This document shows positions 1 to 8,728 of a stretch of DNA of 64,000 nt, one piece after another; position 1 is the stretch's first letter; each line of letters begins with the position of its first letter. This DNA is from Propionibacteriales bacterium. GTDB lineage: Bacteria; Actinomycetota; Actinomycetes; Propionibacteriales; Nocardioidaceae. The translations under genes and the position numbers were made by a program. The stretch covers positions 1 through 64,000 of the forward strand of contig JAPLCC010000001.1 of NCBI GenBank assembly GCA_026392415.1, read 5' to 3'. The notes beneath the pieces are model-generated. The model was not told the origin of the DNA, searched no databases, and was given only the letters and a program-made list of their open reading frames with translations.

Positions 1-71
1 CGAGAGCCGCAACCGGCATAGGAGCGGCGGAGAGCCTGGGTCGCTTCTACTTGCATCCACGCTTCAGCGCC

Positions 72-878
72 TCACTGATCAAAGTCGACCAACTCGACGG
101 CATCAAAACACCACCGCAACCAATACGTGCTCTCGACATCCCAGTAGACCGGCGCACTCAACCCCATGAGGGTTTCGAACCGATAGCCTTCTACAGCGAC
201 AATAGCGCGAGGAGTAAAATGCACTGCATCCCAGATCCGTGCGACTGAAGCCCAGTTGACCCGCGCGATTCCTCCTGAATTGCTGCCATGGGCATTTAGC
301 AGTTCCACCCAGTCTGTCGCTGTCCTTATCGAATGCACCTTTGCATTTGATGCGATTTCAAGTCGCCATGTCGACCATGGACGCGGATGCAATCCTGCAC
401 ACGAATCACCATCCAGAAAATTCCGCCACATTCCCACCCATGTGTCCGTCGCTGTTGACGAGTATAGGCCCCCGGTCTCTCGCCAACTCGCCGATGTTCC
501 AGCCTGGATTTCAGAAACAGGTTTGAAGTGGTGAGCGCTCGGACGCTGCTCCTGAGGAGGAACCCACGCAGGCTTCCCAGTCGAGATCCAGTGCTGCCGG
601 TATGCGCTACTGGCTAAAGGAGTATCAAGCCACGGCGCTCCGTCGCCAAGTGCCTTCAAGAAAGCGGACTCGGCCACGAACGCGTCCACCTCCTTTGGGG
701 ACCCAAATATCTTAGTTTCGTCGTCGGGCACTCCGTCAGAACTAATCTCTCCGAGGAGAGTTACAAACTTTCGACCTAGGTCATTTACGCTCTTGGTCGG
801 CATCGCAGCAAATTCGTGATCAAAGTGATGGACTCGACGCTTTATGTCGGCCAACCCGCTTTTTCTATTCACGAGCAT
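72..878 (-). CDS. Unknown protein coupled to the RHS gene; possible immunity or effector partner
   Basis: 268 aa, no signal peptide and no membrane segment, so probably cytoplasmic. The ATG lies inside the last codons of the upstream RHS gene (10-nt overlap), so the two are almost certainly co-transcribed and translationally coupled. The C-terminal half is rich in Trp and carries the phrases GLYSSTATDTW, a DWVELL stretch and WDVESTYWLRW. The Arg / SST / Glu order recalls ADP-ribosyltransferase folds, but I cannot support that assignment. By position it would be the immunity or accessory protein of the RHS effector. Function is unknown; the call rests on context only. Confidence 0.7.
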   Translation of the reverse strand: MLVNRKSGLADIKRRVHHFDHEFAAMPTKSVNDLGRKFVTLLGEISSDGVPDDETKIFGSPKEVDAFVAESAFLKALGDGAPWLDTPLASSAYRQHWISTGKPAWVPPQEQRPSAHHFKPVSEIQAGTSASWRETGGLYSSTATDTWVGMWRNFLDGDSCAGLHPRPWSTWRLEIASNAKVHSIRTATDWVELLNAHGSNSGGIARVNWASVARIWDAVHFTPRAIVAVEGYRFETLMGLSAPVYWDVESTYWLRWCFDAVELVDFDQ

Positions 879-3800
879 CTAATTCTAACAGCCGACGAGG
901 ACGCCGAGACGCGTGCCGTAAGCGGTATGTAGCCGATAGGAAAACGGATCCACCCATAGGCCTGCGCTCTAAATGTCACGTTACTGGAGCACGGGGCAGG
1001 GTCGTACGCAGTCACCTTGTTGTTACTCCAGGAGCGATATGTCTTTCCGCCCTGCCATAGTTCCCATCTCTTGTCCGGAAACAAGACCTGAACGTAGAGA
1101 TTTACATGCAAGCTGAGAGAATCCACAAACCCGCCGCCCAACCCAGAGCACACTATCTGCGCTTTCACATTCATCGATCCTGGAGAATGTCTGGACGGGT
1201 GGGGGTTGTAGACGCTTAGAAGGCAACGAATTATCCTTGCTCTACCATTGAGGTCAAGTTCATCAACGGGGTTCTGCGGGTATGTGTAACCGGTCAGATT
1301 TCCGCCACGCTGTGGATCAAGGCTTGTGAACCCACCAGTGGACGGATTGAATAGTCGGGCACCCATTTGCATGAACCCGCCCAAGGCGTCAGCTGATCGG
1401 CGGAAAGATCCGAGGTATCCAAACCTTGTCACCGCGACATCAGCTGACTGCTGATTGCCGAATTCATCCGTTTCCGTGAATGCGCCAATAGTTGAGGCGC
1501 CGGAACTCCCTGGGGTCGTCGTGACGATATCCCCGTGGAGGTTGATGAGCTGGAGGGTAGTGGTGCCGTTGGTTGTAGAGGCTGCCATCCCGAGAACGGG
1601 TGCGCTCACATACCGGGTCGCAGTCCATGTGCTCCCTTGATCGGCGCTTACGTCGACGCTTGCTGGTGAGTCGCCAGTTTCGGCGAAGCGGTAACGGGTG
1701 CGGTTGGTTTCGTTCCCGCCAGTAGTGGTACTGAAGCTGTTGATGCGTTCGGCCGGGTCGAGTTCGTAGGTCATCGCTTGGGCGGTGGATCCACCGGTAC
1801 CGTTGGCGACGTTTTGGCTGAGCGAGGCGACCATGTCGTTGGCCCGGTACGTCGCGGTGAGGATCCCGGCTGCGTTCGGGCCAGCGTCAGCCTGCGGGGT
1901 GGTGAGGGTCCTACCCAATGTGTCGTAGGTGTATCCGGCGTTGGTGATGCGCCCGGCGCTGTCGTAGCTGCTGGTCTTGTCGATCGCTGCCGTGGTGGTT
2001 TGGCATACCCCGCCGGTCCCTGGGTTGTACGACGCGAACGCATTGCGGTTCGAGGAGGCGTCGAACCCGTATGTGCGCGTGGTACAGCCGCTAGCACGGC
2101 TGTCCTCGACGTTGTCGAGGCGACCGAGGCCGTCGAAGGTGAAGGTCTGCGCCGAGGCCGTTGATGCTTGATCGATGGTTCGCCCGTCGGCAACGTTGGT
2201 GGCAGTGAACGCCAGTAGTTGGGCGGCCCCTTGGGCGTAGGTAAGCCCGGTCGGTGTGCCGACCTCATCCGAGGTCATCTCCGCAACCATTCCATTCGGG
2301 TACGTGATCGTGTCAACGACTCCGTTTGGCTCGTAGGCGTAGTCGAACGATCCGACGCCGCCGCCGGCGTTGAGACTGTCCAGTTCACCGTGTGTTCCAT
2401 ACGAGTAGGTATATGTGGCTGCGCCGTCGTTGAATGTCGCAACCTGCCCGTCTCCCTGATAGGTGGTCGAAGAGTTTGTGCCCAGTGCGTCGACGTAACT
2501 CGCCGTTCTCCCCCAGGTGTCGTACCCGGTGGTGACGCTCGATCCGGCTGAGGTGGTTGTGGTCGGGAGACCAGTAGCGTCCGCGTAGCCGAAGGTGGTC
2601 GCGATCGTGTCGTTGGTGGCCCCCGAGCCGGTGATCGCCTTGTTCATCGTCTTGGTACGACCCAACCCGTCAAACGTCATGGACGTTGTTCGAGTCGTGG
2701 CCCCCGAGGTCTCCTGGATGTTGGTCGGCTGCAGGTCTTCGTCGTAGGTGGTGGTCCACGTGACTGGCATCGGCTGCCCGGCCGGTTGTCCGGCAGGCGC
2801 GATCTTGCAGACGAGTCCATCCCAGGCCGGTTTCCCACCGCAATCCCCGGATCCCGTTGCCGTGTAGTAGCTCGTGACCGTGGAGTGCGCGTCCGTTCCG
2901 GCACCGGCGCCGTTCGCAGCACCACCGGGTTGCCGGGATTCGATCTCACGACCCGACGCATCAAAGCGGGTGGTTTCGGTCGACCATGTGCTGGCGTTGA
3001 CCTGGGTATTGACAGTCGTCGGGGAGCCGAGGGTCCACCCATTCCCATCGCCCGCCACAATCGGGTCGTATCCATAGGTGACGACAGTCGCGTCGTAGTC
3101 GGTGGTGCGGGCGGCGTCGCTGGTCGAGGTGGTCTTCTTGACCGCCAAACCCAGCCCATCCGCCCCTGGCCGGTTGGTGATCAGCGCCGCATCGACGTTC
3201 GGGTCGTCGTCATACATCGTATTGGTGTGGGTCCGGAACAGCCCCGTGGTGCCGTTCACTAGCGATGCGGTGTGTGACGGCCCGTACTCGTCGACAAGCC
3301 GGGTGCCGACCGTGTCGGCGTCGCCCCAAGTGTTGTAGACGCTAAACGAGGACGCTTCTACGGCAACGCGGGGTCGGTCTGCTGCCGCAGTTGCTTGGAC
3401 ACGTTCCCATCCGGTGCTGTCGAGCTGCTGGACCACGTTCTGGTTCGCGTCGTACCAGGTCGTATCGACCAGCCACCCGGTCGGGCCGTGGACGGCTGTG
3501 TTGGTGACGATGCCGGTACTAGTGGTGTAGATCAGGTCTGCTCTGGTGACATCAGACGTCCCCGTGTGGGGCTGGTAGACGGCGTAGACCTTGGTTGGTG
3601 CGGTCTGTTGGCCCCATTCGGCGACCTTGGCGGAGGTCATTTCGGGTCCGCTGGTGGCCGGGGAAAGGCTGTAGTCGATGGACCAGGTTGCGTCACCGCC
3701 GCCGCTGGCGGTGGGACGCTCGCGTTTGACGTTCTCCAGGCGGCCGATGCTGTCGTAGTTGAAGCGCCACTCGGTGAGGCCAGCAGGCTTGAGGGTGGCG

Positions 3801-6800
3801 AGCATCGTGCGGCTCGCGACCGTGGTGTAGGTGTATTCGGTACACAGCGGCGTGGCGGCGCCGGGACCGTCGGGGTCAGGTCCGCAGACCTTGGTGAGCT
3901 TGCCCGAGGTGTAGGTGTAGTCGGCCACCGCCTTCAAGGTCACGGCCCCTGGCGTGGCTGCACCAATGAGGCGTTCGACCTTGCTCACCCGAGTCGCCGA
4001 CCCGGTGCCGGTGTAGGTGACCTTGAGTGCGCGACAGCCCTCGGTCTGGGTGGTGGTGTTGCAGGTTGCCGAGGCTGCTGGGTCGGATTCCTGGATGAAT
4101 GTTGGGCGCTGGCTGGTGCTGGTCACGACGATGTCGTTACTGGTGCCCGGGGCGTCGGTCGCCTTAAGGGTCCAGGCGGGGTCGCCCCCGGTGTCAGAGG
4201 TCTTCCATTCCCAGGTGGTGGTCACGCTCGCGGTTCCTAGGGGGCGGGCAAGTACAAGACTGTCGGGGTTGCCGCCAGTGCCAGTGGTGAAAGTGAGGGC
4301 GGTGGCGTCGCCGGTCGGCTGGAGCGGCTTGTAGTTCCCGCCGCCGGTGGGGGTGAAGGTCTGCGACCCGCCGCTGGAGTCGACGACGACGAGCGTGCCG
4401 TCTTTCGTCCTGTTGTCGACGATGGTTGCCGCGGCGTCGGACTGGGAGGCGAACACCTGGGGATCGGACCAACCCTGCCCAAAGACTCCGTCGGCGAGGG
4501 TGGCGTCGGAGAGGCTGGCGAACGTCCGGCCGATTCCTACTTTGGTGTCGGCTGCGTCGGTGTCGACAATCATGGCTTCACCGCTGAGGAGCGCGACCTG
4601 GGCGGGCCCGAGTTCGGTGGTCGGGAAGCGGTAGCCGAAGGCGGACTGCAGAAGGCTTAGGTACAGGGTTGTGGTGCAGGAGTCCGCGGATCCGGCGTAT
4701 TGGAAGCAGCCGCGGGTCTCGATGAGGGCGTTACCGCTGAGGGTGCCGGTTCCGTAGGTTTCTTCGGTGGCGTTCCAGATAAGGGGGGTGGTGGTGGAGC
4801 GGCCGCTGCCGGCGCCGCCGACGTCTCCGGTCCAGTTAGTGCCGTCGGCCTTCTTGACCTTGGCTGCTGTGCGCCAGGTCGTTTCGCCGTAGAGGCGCCA
4901 CTGCAGGGTGGCGCCGGATGCTGCAGCGGGCCCGGACATATCGATCGGGAACGACGCGGTCGACGGGGTCCACTGGGCGGGGGTGGTGAAGGCCGCCGTG
5001 CCCGTACCGTAGGAGAACGTGACAGGTGTGCCGTAGTTGCCGGCCTTGTCGACGGGAGTGACCTCGACAACGTGCCAACCGGCGACCGGGGTATAGACGA
5101 CGTCCCTGTCGCCAGACGAGTTCGCCCCCAATGGCGTGGTGACGCCGTTGTACTTGAAGTAGAACCCTCCCGTGTCCGCGGCACCATTGAGGGTCATCGT
5201 GGCTGACGACGGGACGGTGCTGGTCCAGGCGCCGTTGGTGAACTGCGGCGAGCTGATCGTCATCGTCGGGGCGACGGTGTCAACAGTGACGGTCTTAGTA
5301 GCCGGCGTGCTGCTGCGGACGTTGACGTCGTCCTCACCCCACGCGCTGATCGTGTATGTCGTACCTTCGGTCAGATTTCCGGCCGGAACGGCGACGGTGG
5401 TGGTTCCGCCGGAGGGCACGGCTGGGCTAGTACCGGACCACACGAGGGTGGAGCCCTGCTTGATCTCGTAGTAGCCCTTGACCTGGCCACCGTCGGGGTC
5501 GGTGATGACCGACGACAGGGTGGGGGTCTTGGAGGTGATGAAGTTGTTGTAGAGCCCCGGTGTCGCGATCAGGCCGGTCGGGGTGGCGGGGGGTTGGCTG
5601 ATGGTGACGGTCAGCTTGGGTGACTTGGTGTTGTCGCCGTTCTCAAGGGACCGGTATTTGCGGTAGCTGGCGTTGTTCAACGTGACCGCAGCGAGTTGCA
5701 CGCCGTGGTTGGTGCTACCACCGACCCAGGACTTCACGATGTCGGTGGCATCGAAATCGACCACGCCCTCACTGGTGCAGCCGGTGAATCCGTGCGCGGT
5801 GGCGTTAGTCGAGGCACCGGTAGCAGTGACGCTGGGTTGGGTGGACCAGGTGATGCCCGGGACGGTCCAAGCCGAGGTGACCTGCGACATCTTGATCGCC
5901 GACCCGGAGCACGAACCAGCGGCGAAGTTCGACAGGCTCACGTCCGCGTCGACGATCCATCCCGGCTGCGGGCTACCCAACGCGGTCGTGTCGAAGTTCA
6001 GGTAAGAGCGATTCTGGGTGATGCCCAGGTTGCTGGTGCCGACCCGCAGCTCGGTCGAGGTGGACTGGCTGGTATTGGGCAGGATGTTCTGCACCCAGGT
6101 GTCCCCGGTCGCAGTCAGGACCACCGTGGGGTCGACCGTGACCGGGTAGGTCCGCTCCGGGTCAGCCAGGTAGGTGGGGTCCGGACGCAGCACCAGCTCG
6201 CGGGACGTACCCGTCCCCTCGAGGGTGGCCTCAACAGGGACCGTCGGCGCTTCGTCTGCCGAGTCCCACATCACCGGAGGGGTGATCGAGGCAACCAGCT
6301 TGCCCTCGCTCTTGATATCGATCGAGCCATCCGGGCGCGTGATGAACTTGCCCTCAGACAGGTTCAGCGGGAATCGGTACTCCGGGACCTCGCCTGCTGG
6401 GGCCTGGTCAAGGACCACCGAGAAGTTGAAACCCTCAGGGTGGGAAGTGACAACGAGGTCTCCCCCGTCGATTGCCGCTGGGTCGAAGGTGATCTGGTCG
6501 CCATCCACGGTGCCCTCAGGCAACTTGGTCGGCCAGTCGAGCGACAGCGTGGCACCAGTGGGTGAGGTCACCGTGGCGAGATCCTTCGAACCACCATCGC
6601 CATACTCGATATCGAACGGGACCGCCTCGGGCGCGGCGCCATCGGTTGAGGTTTCCAGGTCCGGGTTGACGCTGACCCACTTGTCCTGGTCATCGCGTGA
6701 GCGGACCAATCCCGAATAGGACTCGAGGGTCCAGGTGCTATCTGGGTTAGCGAACATCGCCGACGAAGGGGTCCGTGCCGACAGGTCCTCAACACGACTG

Positions 6801-7024
6801 TCCTGGGAGATCGCCGTGACCATGGCTGATGTCCGGTCAGGACGTTCAGTGACCTTAGGCGCCGCTTGAGTAGCGACAGCGGCCGCTGCCCCTTCGGAGT
6901 CGGGGCCGACCTGAAGCGTCCCGATCGCAAGGGACGCGAGAGCCGCCAAAGCGATCCCCCGCACCACACGCTGCGACCCGCTCGATCGAAGGACAGGACG
7001 ACGAACTGAACCGCGAAGCGCCAT
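869..7024 (-). CDS. Giant secreted RHS/YD-repeat protein with N-terminal DNRLRE-type module
   Basis: 2051 aa. It begins with an Arg-rich signal sequence and an Ala-rich hydrophobic segment (about residues 20-50). An N-terminal region with the motif SRVEDLSART follows. A cell-wall-type DNRLRE-like module (about 300-480) contains DTWVQN and phrases on paired strands typical of that family. Fibronectin/Ig-like stretches come next, then a long YD-repeat shell (about 1000-1900). The RHS core end is seen in RLFNPSTGGFTSLDP followed by GYTYPQNPVDELDLNG. The variable tail after this (about 140 aa, four Cys) looks like a disulfide-bonded beta domain and matches no nuclease or deaminase motif I know. 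RHS proteins generally encapsulate and deliver a C-terminal effector; that role is inferred here. The downstream gene overlaps its stop. Confidence 0.88.
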   Translation of the reverse strand: MALRGSVRRPVLRSSGSQRVVRGIALAALASLAIGTLQVGPDSEGAAAAVATQAAPKVTERPDRTSAMVTAISQDSRVEDLSARTPSSAMFANPDSTWTLESYSGLVRSRDDQDKWVSVNPDLETSTDGAAPEAVPFDIEYGDGGSKDLATVTSPTGATLSLDWPTKLPEGTVDGDQITFDPAAIDGGDLVVTSHPEGFNFSVVLDQAPAGEVPEYRFPLNLSEGKFITRPDGSIDIKSEGKLVASITPPVMWDSADEAPTVPVEATLEGTGTSRELVLRPDPTYLADPERTYPVTVDPTVVLTATGDTWVQNILPNTSQSTSTELRVGTSNLGITQNRSYLNFDTTALGSPQPGWIVDADVSLSNFAAGSCSGSAIKMSQVTSAWTVPGITWSTQPSVTATGASTNATAHGFTGCTSEGVVDFDATDIVKSWVGGSTNHGVQLAAVTLNNASYRKYRSLENGDNTKSPKLTVTISQPPATPTGLIATPGLYNNFITSKTPTLSSVITDPDGGQVKGYYEIKQGSTLVWSGTSPAVPSGGTTTVAVPAGNLTEGTTYTISAWGEDDVNVRSSTPATKTVTVDTVAPTMTISSPQFTNGAWTSTVPSSATMTLNGAADTGGFYFKYNGVTTPLGANSSGDRDVVYTPVAGWHVVEVTPVDKAGNYGTPVTFSYGTGTAAFTTPAQWTPSTASFPIDMSGPAAASGATLQWRLYGETTWRTAAKVKKADGTNWTGDVGGAGSGRSTTTPLIWNATEETYGTGTLSGNALIETRGCFQYAGSADSCTTTLYLSLLQSAFGYRFPTTELGPAQVALLSGEAMIVDTDAADTKVGIGRTFASLSDATLADGVFGQGWSDPQVFASQSDAAATIVDNRTKDGTLVVVDSSGGSQTFTPTGGGNYKPLQPTGDATALTFTTGTGGNPDSLVLARPLGTASVTTTWEWKTSDTGGDPAWTLKATDAPGTSNDIVVTSTSQRPTFIQESDPAASATCNTTTQTEGCRALKVTYTGTGSATRVSKVERLIGAATPGAVTLKAVADYTYTSGKLTKVCGPDPDGPGAATPLCTEYTYTTVASRTMLATLKPAGLTEWRFNYDSIGRLENVKRERPTASGGGDATWSIDYSLSPATSGPEMTSAKVAEWGQQTAPTKVYAVYQPHTGTSDVTRADLIYTTSTGIVTNTAVHGPTGWLVDTTWYDANQNVVQQLDSTGWERVQATAAADRPRVAVEASSFSVYNTWGDADTVGTRLVDEYGPSHTASLVNGTTGLFRTHTNTMYDDDPNVDAALITNRPGADGLGLAVKKTTSTSDAARTTDYDATVVTYGYDPIVAGDGNGWTLGSPTTVNTQVNASTWSTETTRFDASGREIESRQPGGAANGAGAGTDAHSTVTSYYTATGSGDCGGKPAWDGLVCKIAPAGQPAGQPMPVTWTTTYDEDLQPTNIQETSGATTRTTSMTFDGLGRTKTMNKAITGSGATNDTIATTFGYADATGLPTTTTSAGSSVTTGYDTWGRTASYVDALGTNSSTTYQGDGQVATFNDGAATYTYSYGTHGELDSLNAGGGVGSFDYAYEPNGVVDTITYPNGMVAEMTSDEVGTPTGLTYAQGAAQLLAFTATNVADGRTIDQASTASAQTFTFDGLGRLDNVEDSRASGCTTRTYGFDASSNRNAFASYNPGTGGVCQTTTAAIDKTSSYDSAGRITNAGYTYDTLGRTLTTPQADAGPNAAGILTATYRANDMVASLSQNVANGTGGSTAQAMTYELDPAERINSFSTTTGGNETNRTRYRFAETGDSPASVDVSADQGSTWTATRYVSAPVLGMAASTTNGTTTLQLINLHGDIVTTTPGSSGASTIGAFTETDEFGNQQSADVAVTRFGYLGSFRRSADALGGFMQMGARLFNPSTGGFTSLDPQRGGNLTGYTYPQNPVDELDLNGRARIIRCLLSVYNPHPSRHSPGSMNVKAQIVCSGLGGGFVDSLSLHVNLYVQVLFPDKRWELWQGGKTYRSWSNNKVTAYDPAPCSSNVTFRAQAYGWIRFPIGYIPLTARVSASSSAVRIRCS

Positions 7025-7539
7025 TTACACGAACCCTGACTCCAACGAGTTCCCCCGAGACGCCCACGCATCCGACTCGCGCCTCGGAACATAGGGCCTA
7101 GTCGCAGGCGGCGTCTTGGGAATGGCCAGAACGTCTGAAGAATGGCGGGATCGAAGGCGCGACCCAAGCCGTGGCATCACGCCGAGCCATCTACGCAGAA
7201 GTTCCGGCAGACCCGACCCCGGCGCACTGTTCATCAGCATGGGCAAGACCGGACGACCGCACGGAGGAAACCGGGCATGCAGCGTCTGCGCCGCGGCGCC
7301 CCGAATGACGCCGACAATCCCACATCCGGGCGGCCGACGGAGATGGCACAGGCGCGATGCGCCAGTGTGAGGTGGTCCTGGACCCTGGCTGTCCGGTCGA
7401 CCTCGCTCTCGTGAGCTCGCCGATCCTCCCGCGATGAGGGAAACTAGGACACATGCAGTGAATCCCCAGATCTCGAATCCAAATCCCGGGAGAGGCTTGT
7501 GCGTCTCGTGGTCATGACCTACAGAAAGAGACGCTTGTA
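7025..7539. other. Intergenic region, no supported gene
   Basis: 515 bases between the RHS gene (leftward) and a small membrane protein (rightward). Several overlapping short frames exist on both strands, but none has a convincing ribosome binding site or protein-like composition. It must contain the promoters of the two divergent genes; I could not assign them. Confidence 0.5.
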
Positions 7540-7833
7540 GTGGAACCTTGGAATCGGACCGCTTATGTCTGCTTAGCGGTCAGCGCAGCCGTGAACGTCG
7601 CGGCAATCCTTTTCCTCTTCTCGCGACCAGAACTTCTCGCGGAAGGAAACCGGTGGTCTTTCCTCTTCATCGCACCAATCGTCGCCTCAGTCGTCGTCGC
7701 GCCGCTAGCTGGGAAGCGATGGGGCGCGCCAGTGGGTCGAGCGATCTTGGGCGGGATGGTGGTGGGCCTGTTCGTGGCGTTCGTCCTAGTAGCACTCTTT
7801 GCCATGACCATGAGTGGAACACCCGAAGATTGA
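7540..7833 (+). CDS. Small three-pass membrane protein
   Basis: 97 aa from a GTG start. Three hydrophobic segments are visible at about residues 10-30, 42-58 and 68-90 (the last contains GGMVVGLFVAFVLVALFAM). A charged loop with GKRWGAP separates the second and third. No family recognised. It sits alone between the two giant secreted-protein loci on the opposite strand. The weak upstream purine stretch leaves the start uncertain. Confidence 0.55.
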   Translation: MEPWNRTAYVCLAVSAAVNVAAILFLFSRPELLAEGNRWSFLFIAPIVASVVVAPLAGKRWGAPVGRAILGGMVVGLFVAFVLVALFAMTMSGTPED

Positions 7834-8158
7834 CGGCATGCCTCTTCTGGTGGCCGACACGCGTCGGGCCGGGGTAGTTCCGGCTTTCGCGATTCTCTAC
7901 CGACGTCGAGTTCTTGGACCTGCGCGTCACACGGTGGATGCCTCAGGCGATCAGCGCAGAAGGACTCCAGTTTCAGCGGATCGCGGAGAGGGCGGTCAGC
8001 CAAAAGTGGGGGCTCCAGCCAAGGAAAGCCGCGCGCCTGAAGGCAAGTGCTCGTCCTGCCCAACGTTTGGCTGCCTTCGCGGGGTGCGCCCAGGCACTCG
8101 ATCCATTCGGCGCACCCGCGTTGACGAAGGGCGGTGAATCTCAAAACCCGTCGCAGCA
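7834..8158. other. Intergenic region with a possible gene remnant on the plus strand
   Basis: 325 bases. From about 7914 a plus-strand frame reads protein-like text (TRWMPQAISAEGLQFQ, then RIAERAVSQKWGLQ and ARPAQRLAAFAGCAQAL) up to about 8140. It then continues antisense into the lipoprotein gene. There is no good start codon or ribosome binding site. It may be the 3' remnant of a lost gene or chance; nothing else is visible. Confidence 0.3.
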
Positions 8159-8728
8159 TCACTCCAGCTTGATATGGCCCTTGACCGTAGCGGTACCGAC
8201 ACCGGTCTCACTTACGAGTTCCCCATCGATCATCAACTCAAGGCTCGGCGTCGGAGCGCAAGATGCGGTGATGATCTCGATCGTGCCACTTGCCCCCTCT
8301 GTCGCAGCGGAGAGTTCCCTTGTCTCGGCTGCGCGGGAACCGAAGACGGTGACGAAGGTGTCATATTCGCCCCACGTTTCTTCATGGGGCAGCGAATATT
8401 GGCCCTGGAGGCCGTCGACGGCAGTCAGGACGATGCCGTCCTTTCTTTTGTGATCGTCGGTCCCGTACGCGCCTGCTACGGCCTGCACCACGCGCGCCTC
8501 TTGCCCCCATTGGTCCTCTGAGTTGTCAGGACAGGTCACTTCGAACTGGTCGAACTTCACCGTTGAGCCTTTGTCGGTCTTCAGGACAATGCTGCCTTCC
8601 GGCAGACCGGCAGGCTTAGGAGATTCCGGAGACTCGTCGTCAGCAGTGGGACTAGATCCACACCCCGCCATAGCGATCAAGAGTGCAACAACGAATGCGG
8701 CCTTAGGTGAACGCGTCATGAGCCGCAC
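8159..8728 (-). CDS. Lipoprotein, likely partner of the Vps62-domain protein
   Basis: 189 aa. The signal sequence ends in a lipobox (AMAGC, Cys at about residue 23) followed by a Ser/Asp/Pro-rich linker, so it should be anchored to the outer face of the membrane. The mature domain is compact and unrecognised. Its ATG precedes the stop of the upstream giant gene by 13 nt, mirroring the RHS locus. This supports a partner or immunity role, with the lipoprotein protecting at the cell surface; that is inference. Confidence 0.75.
   Translation of the reverse strand: MRLMTRSPKAAFVVALLIAMAGCGSSPTADDESPESPKPAGLPEGSIVLKTDKGSTVKFDQFEVTCPDNSEDQWGQEARVVQAVAGAYGTDDHKRKDGIVLTAVDGLQGQYSLPHEETWGEYDTFVTVFGSRAAETRELSAATEGASGTIEIITASCAPTPSLELMIDGELVSETGVGTATVKGHIKLE

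Noticed and set aside
7914..8453. 179-codon plus-strand frame starting at TTG
   Set aside because: Its second half is antisense to the lipoprotein gene; only the first part looks protein-like and lacks a start signal.
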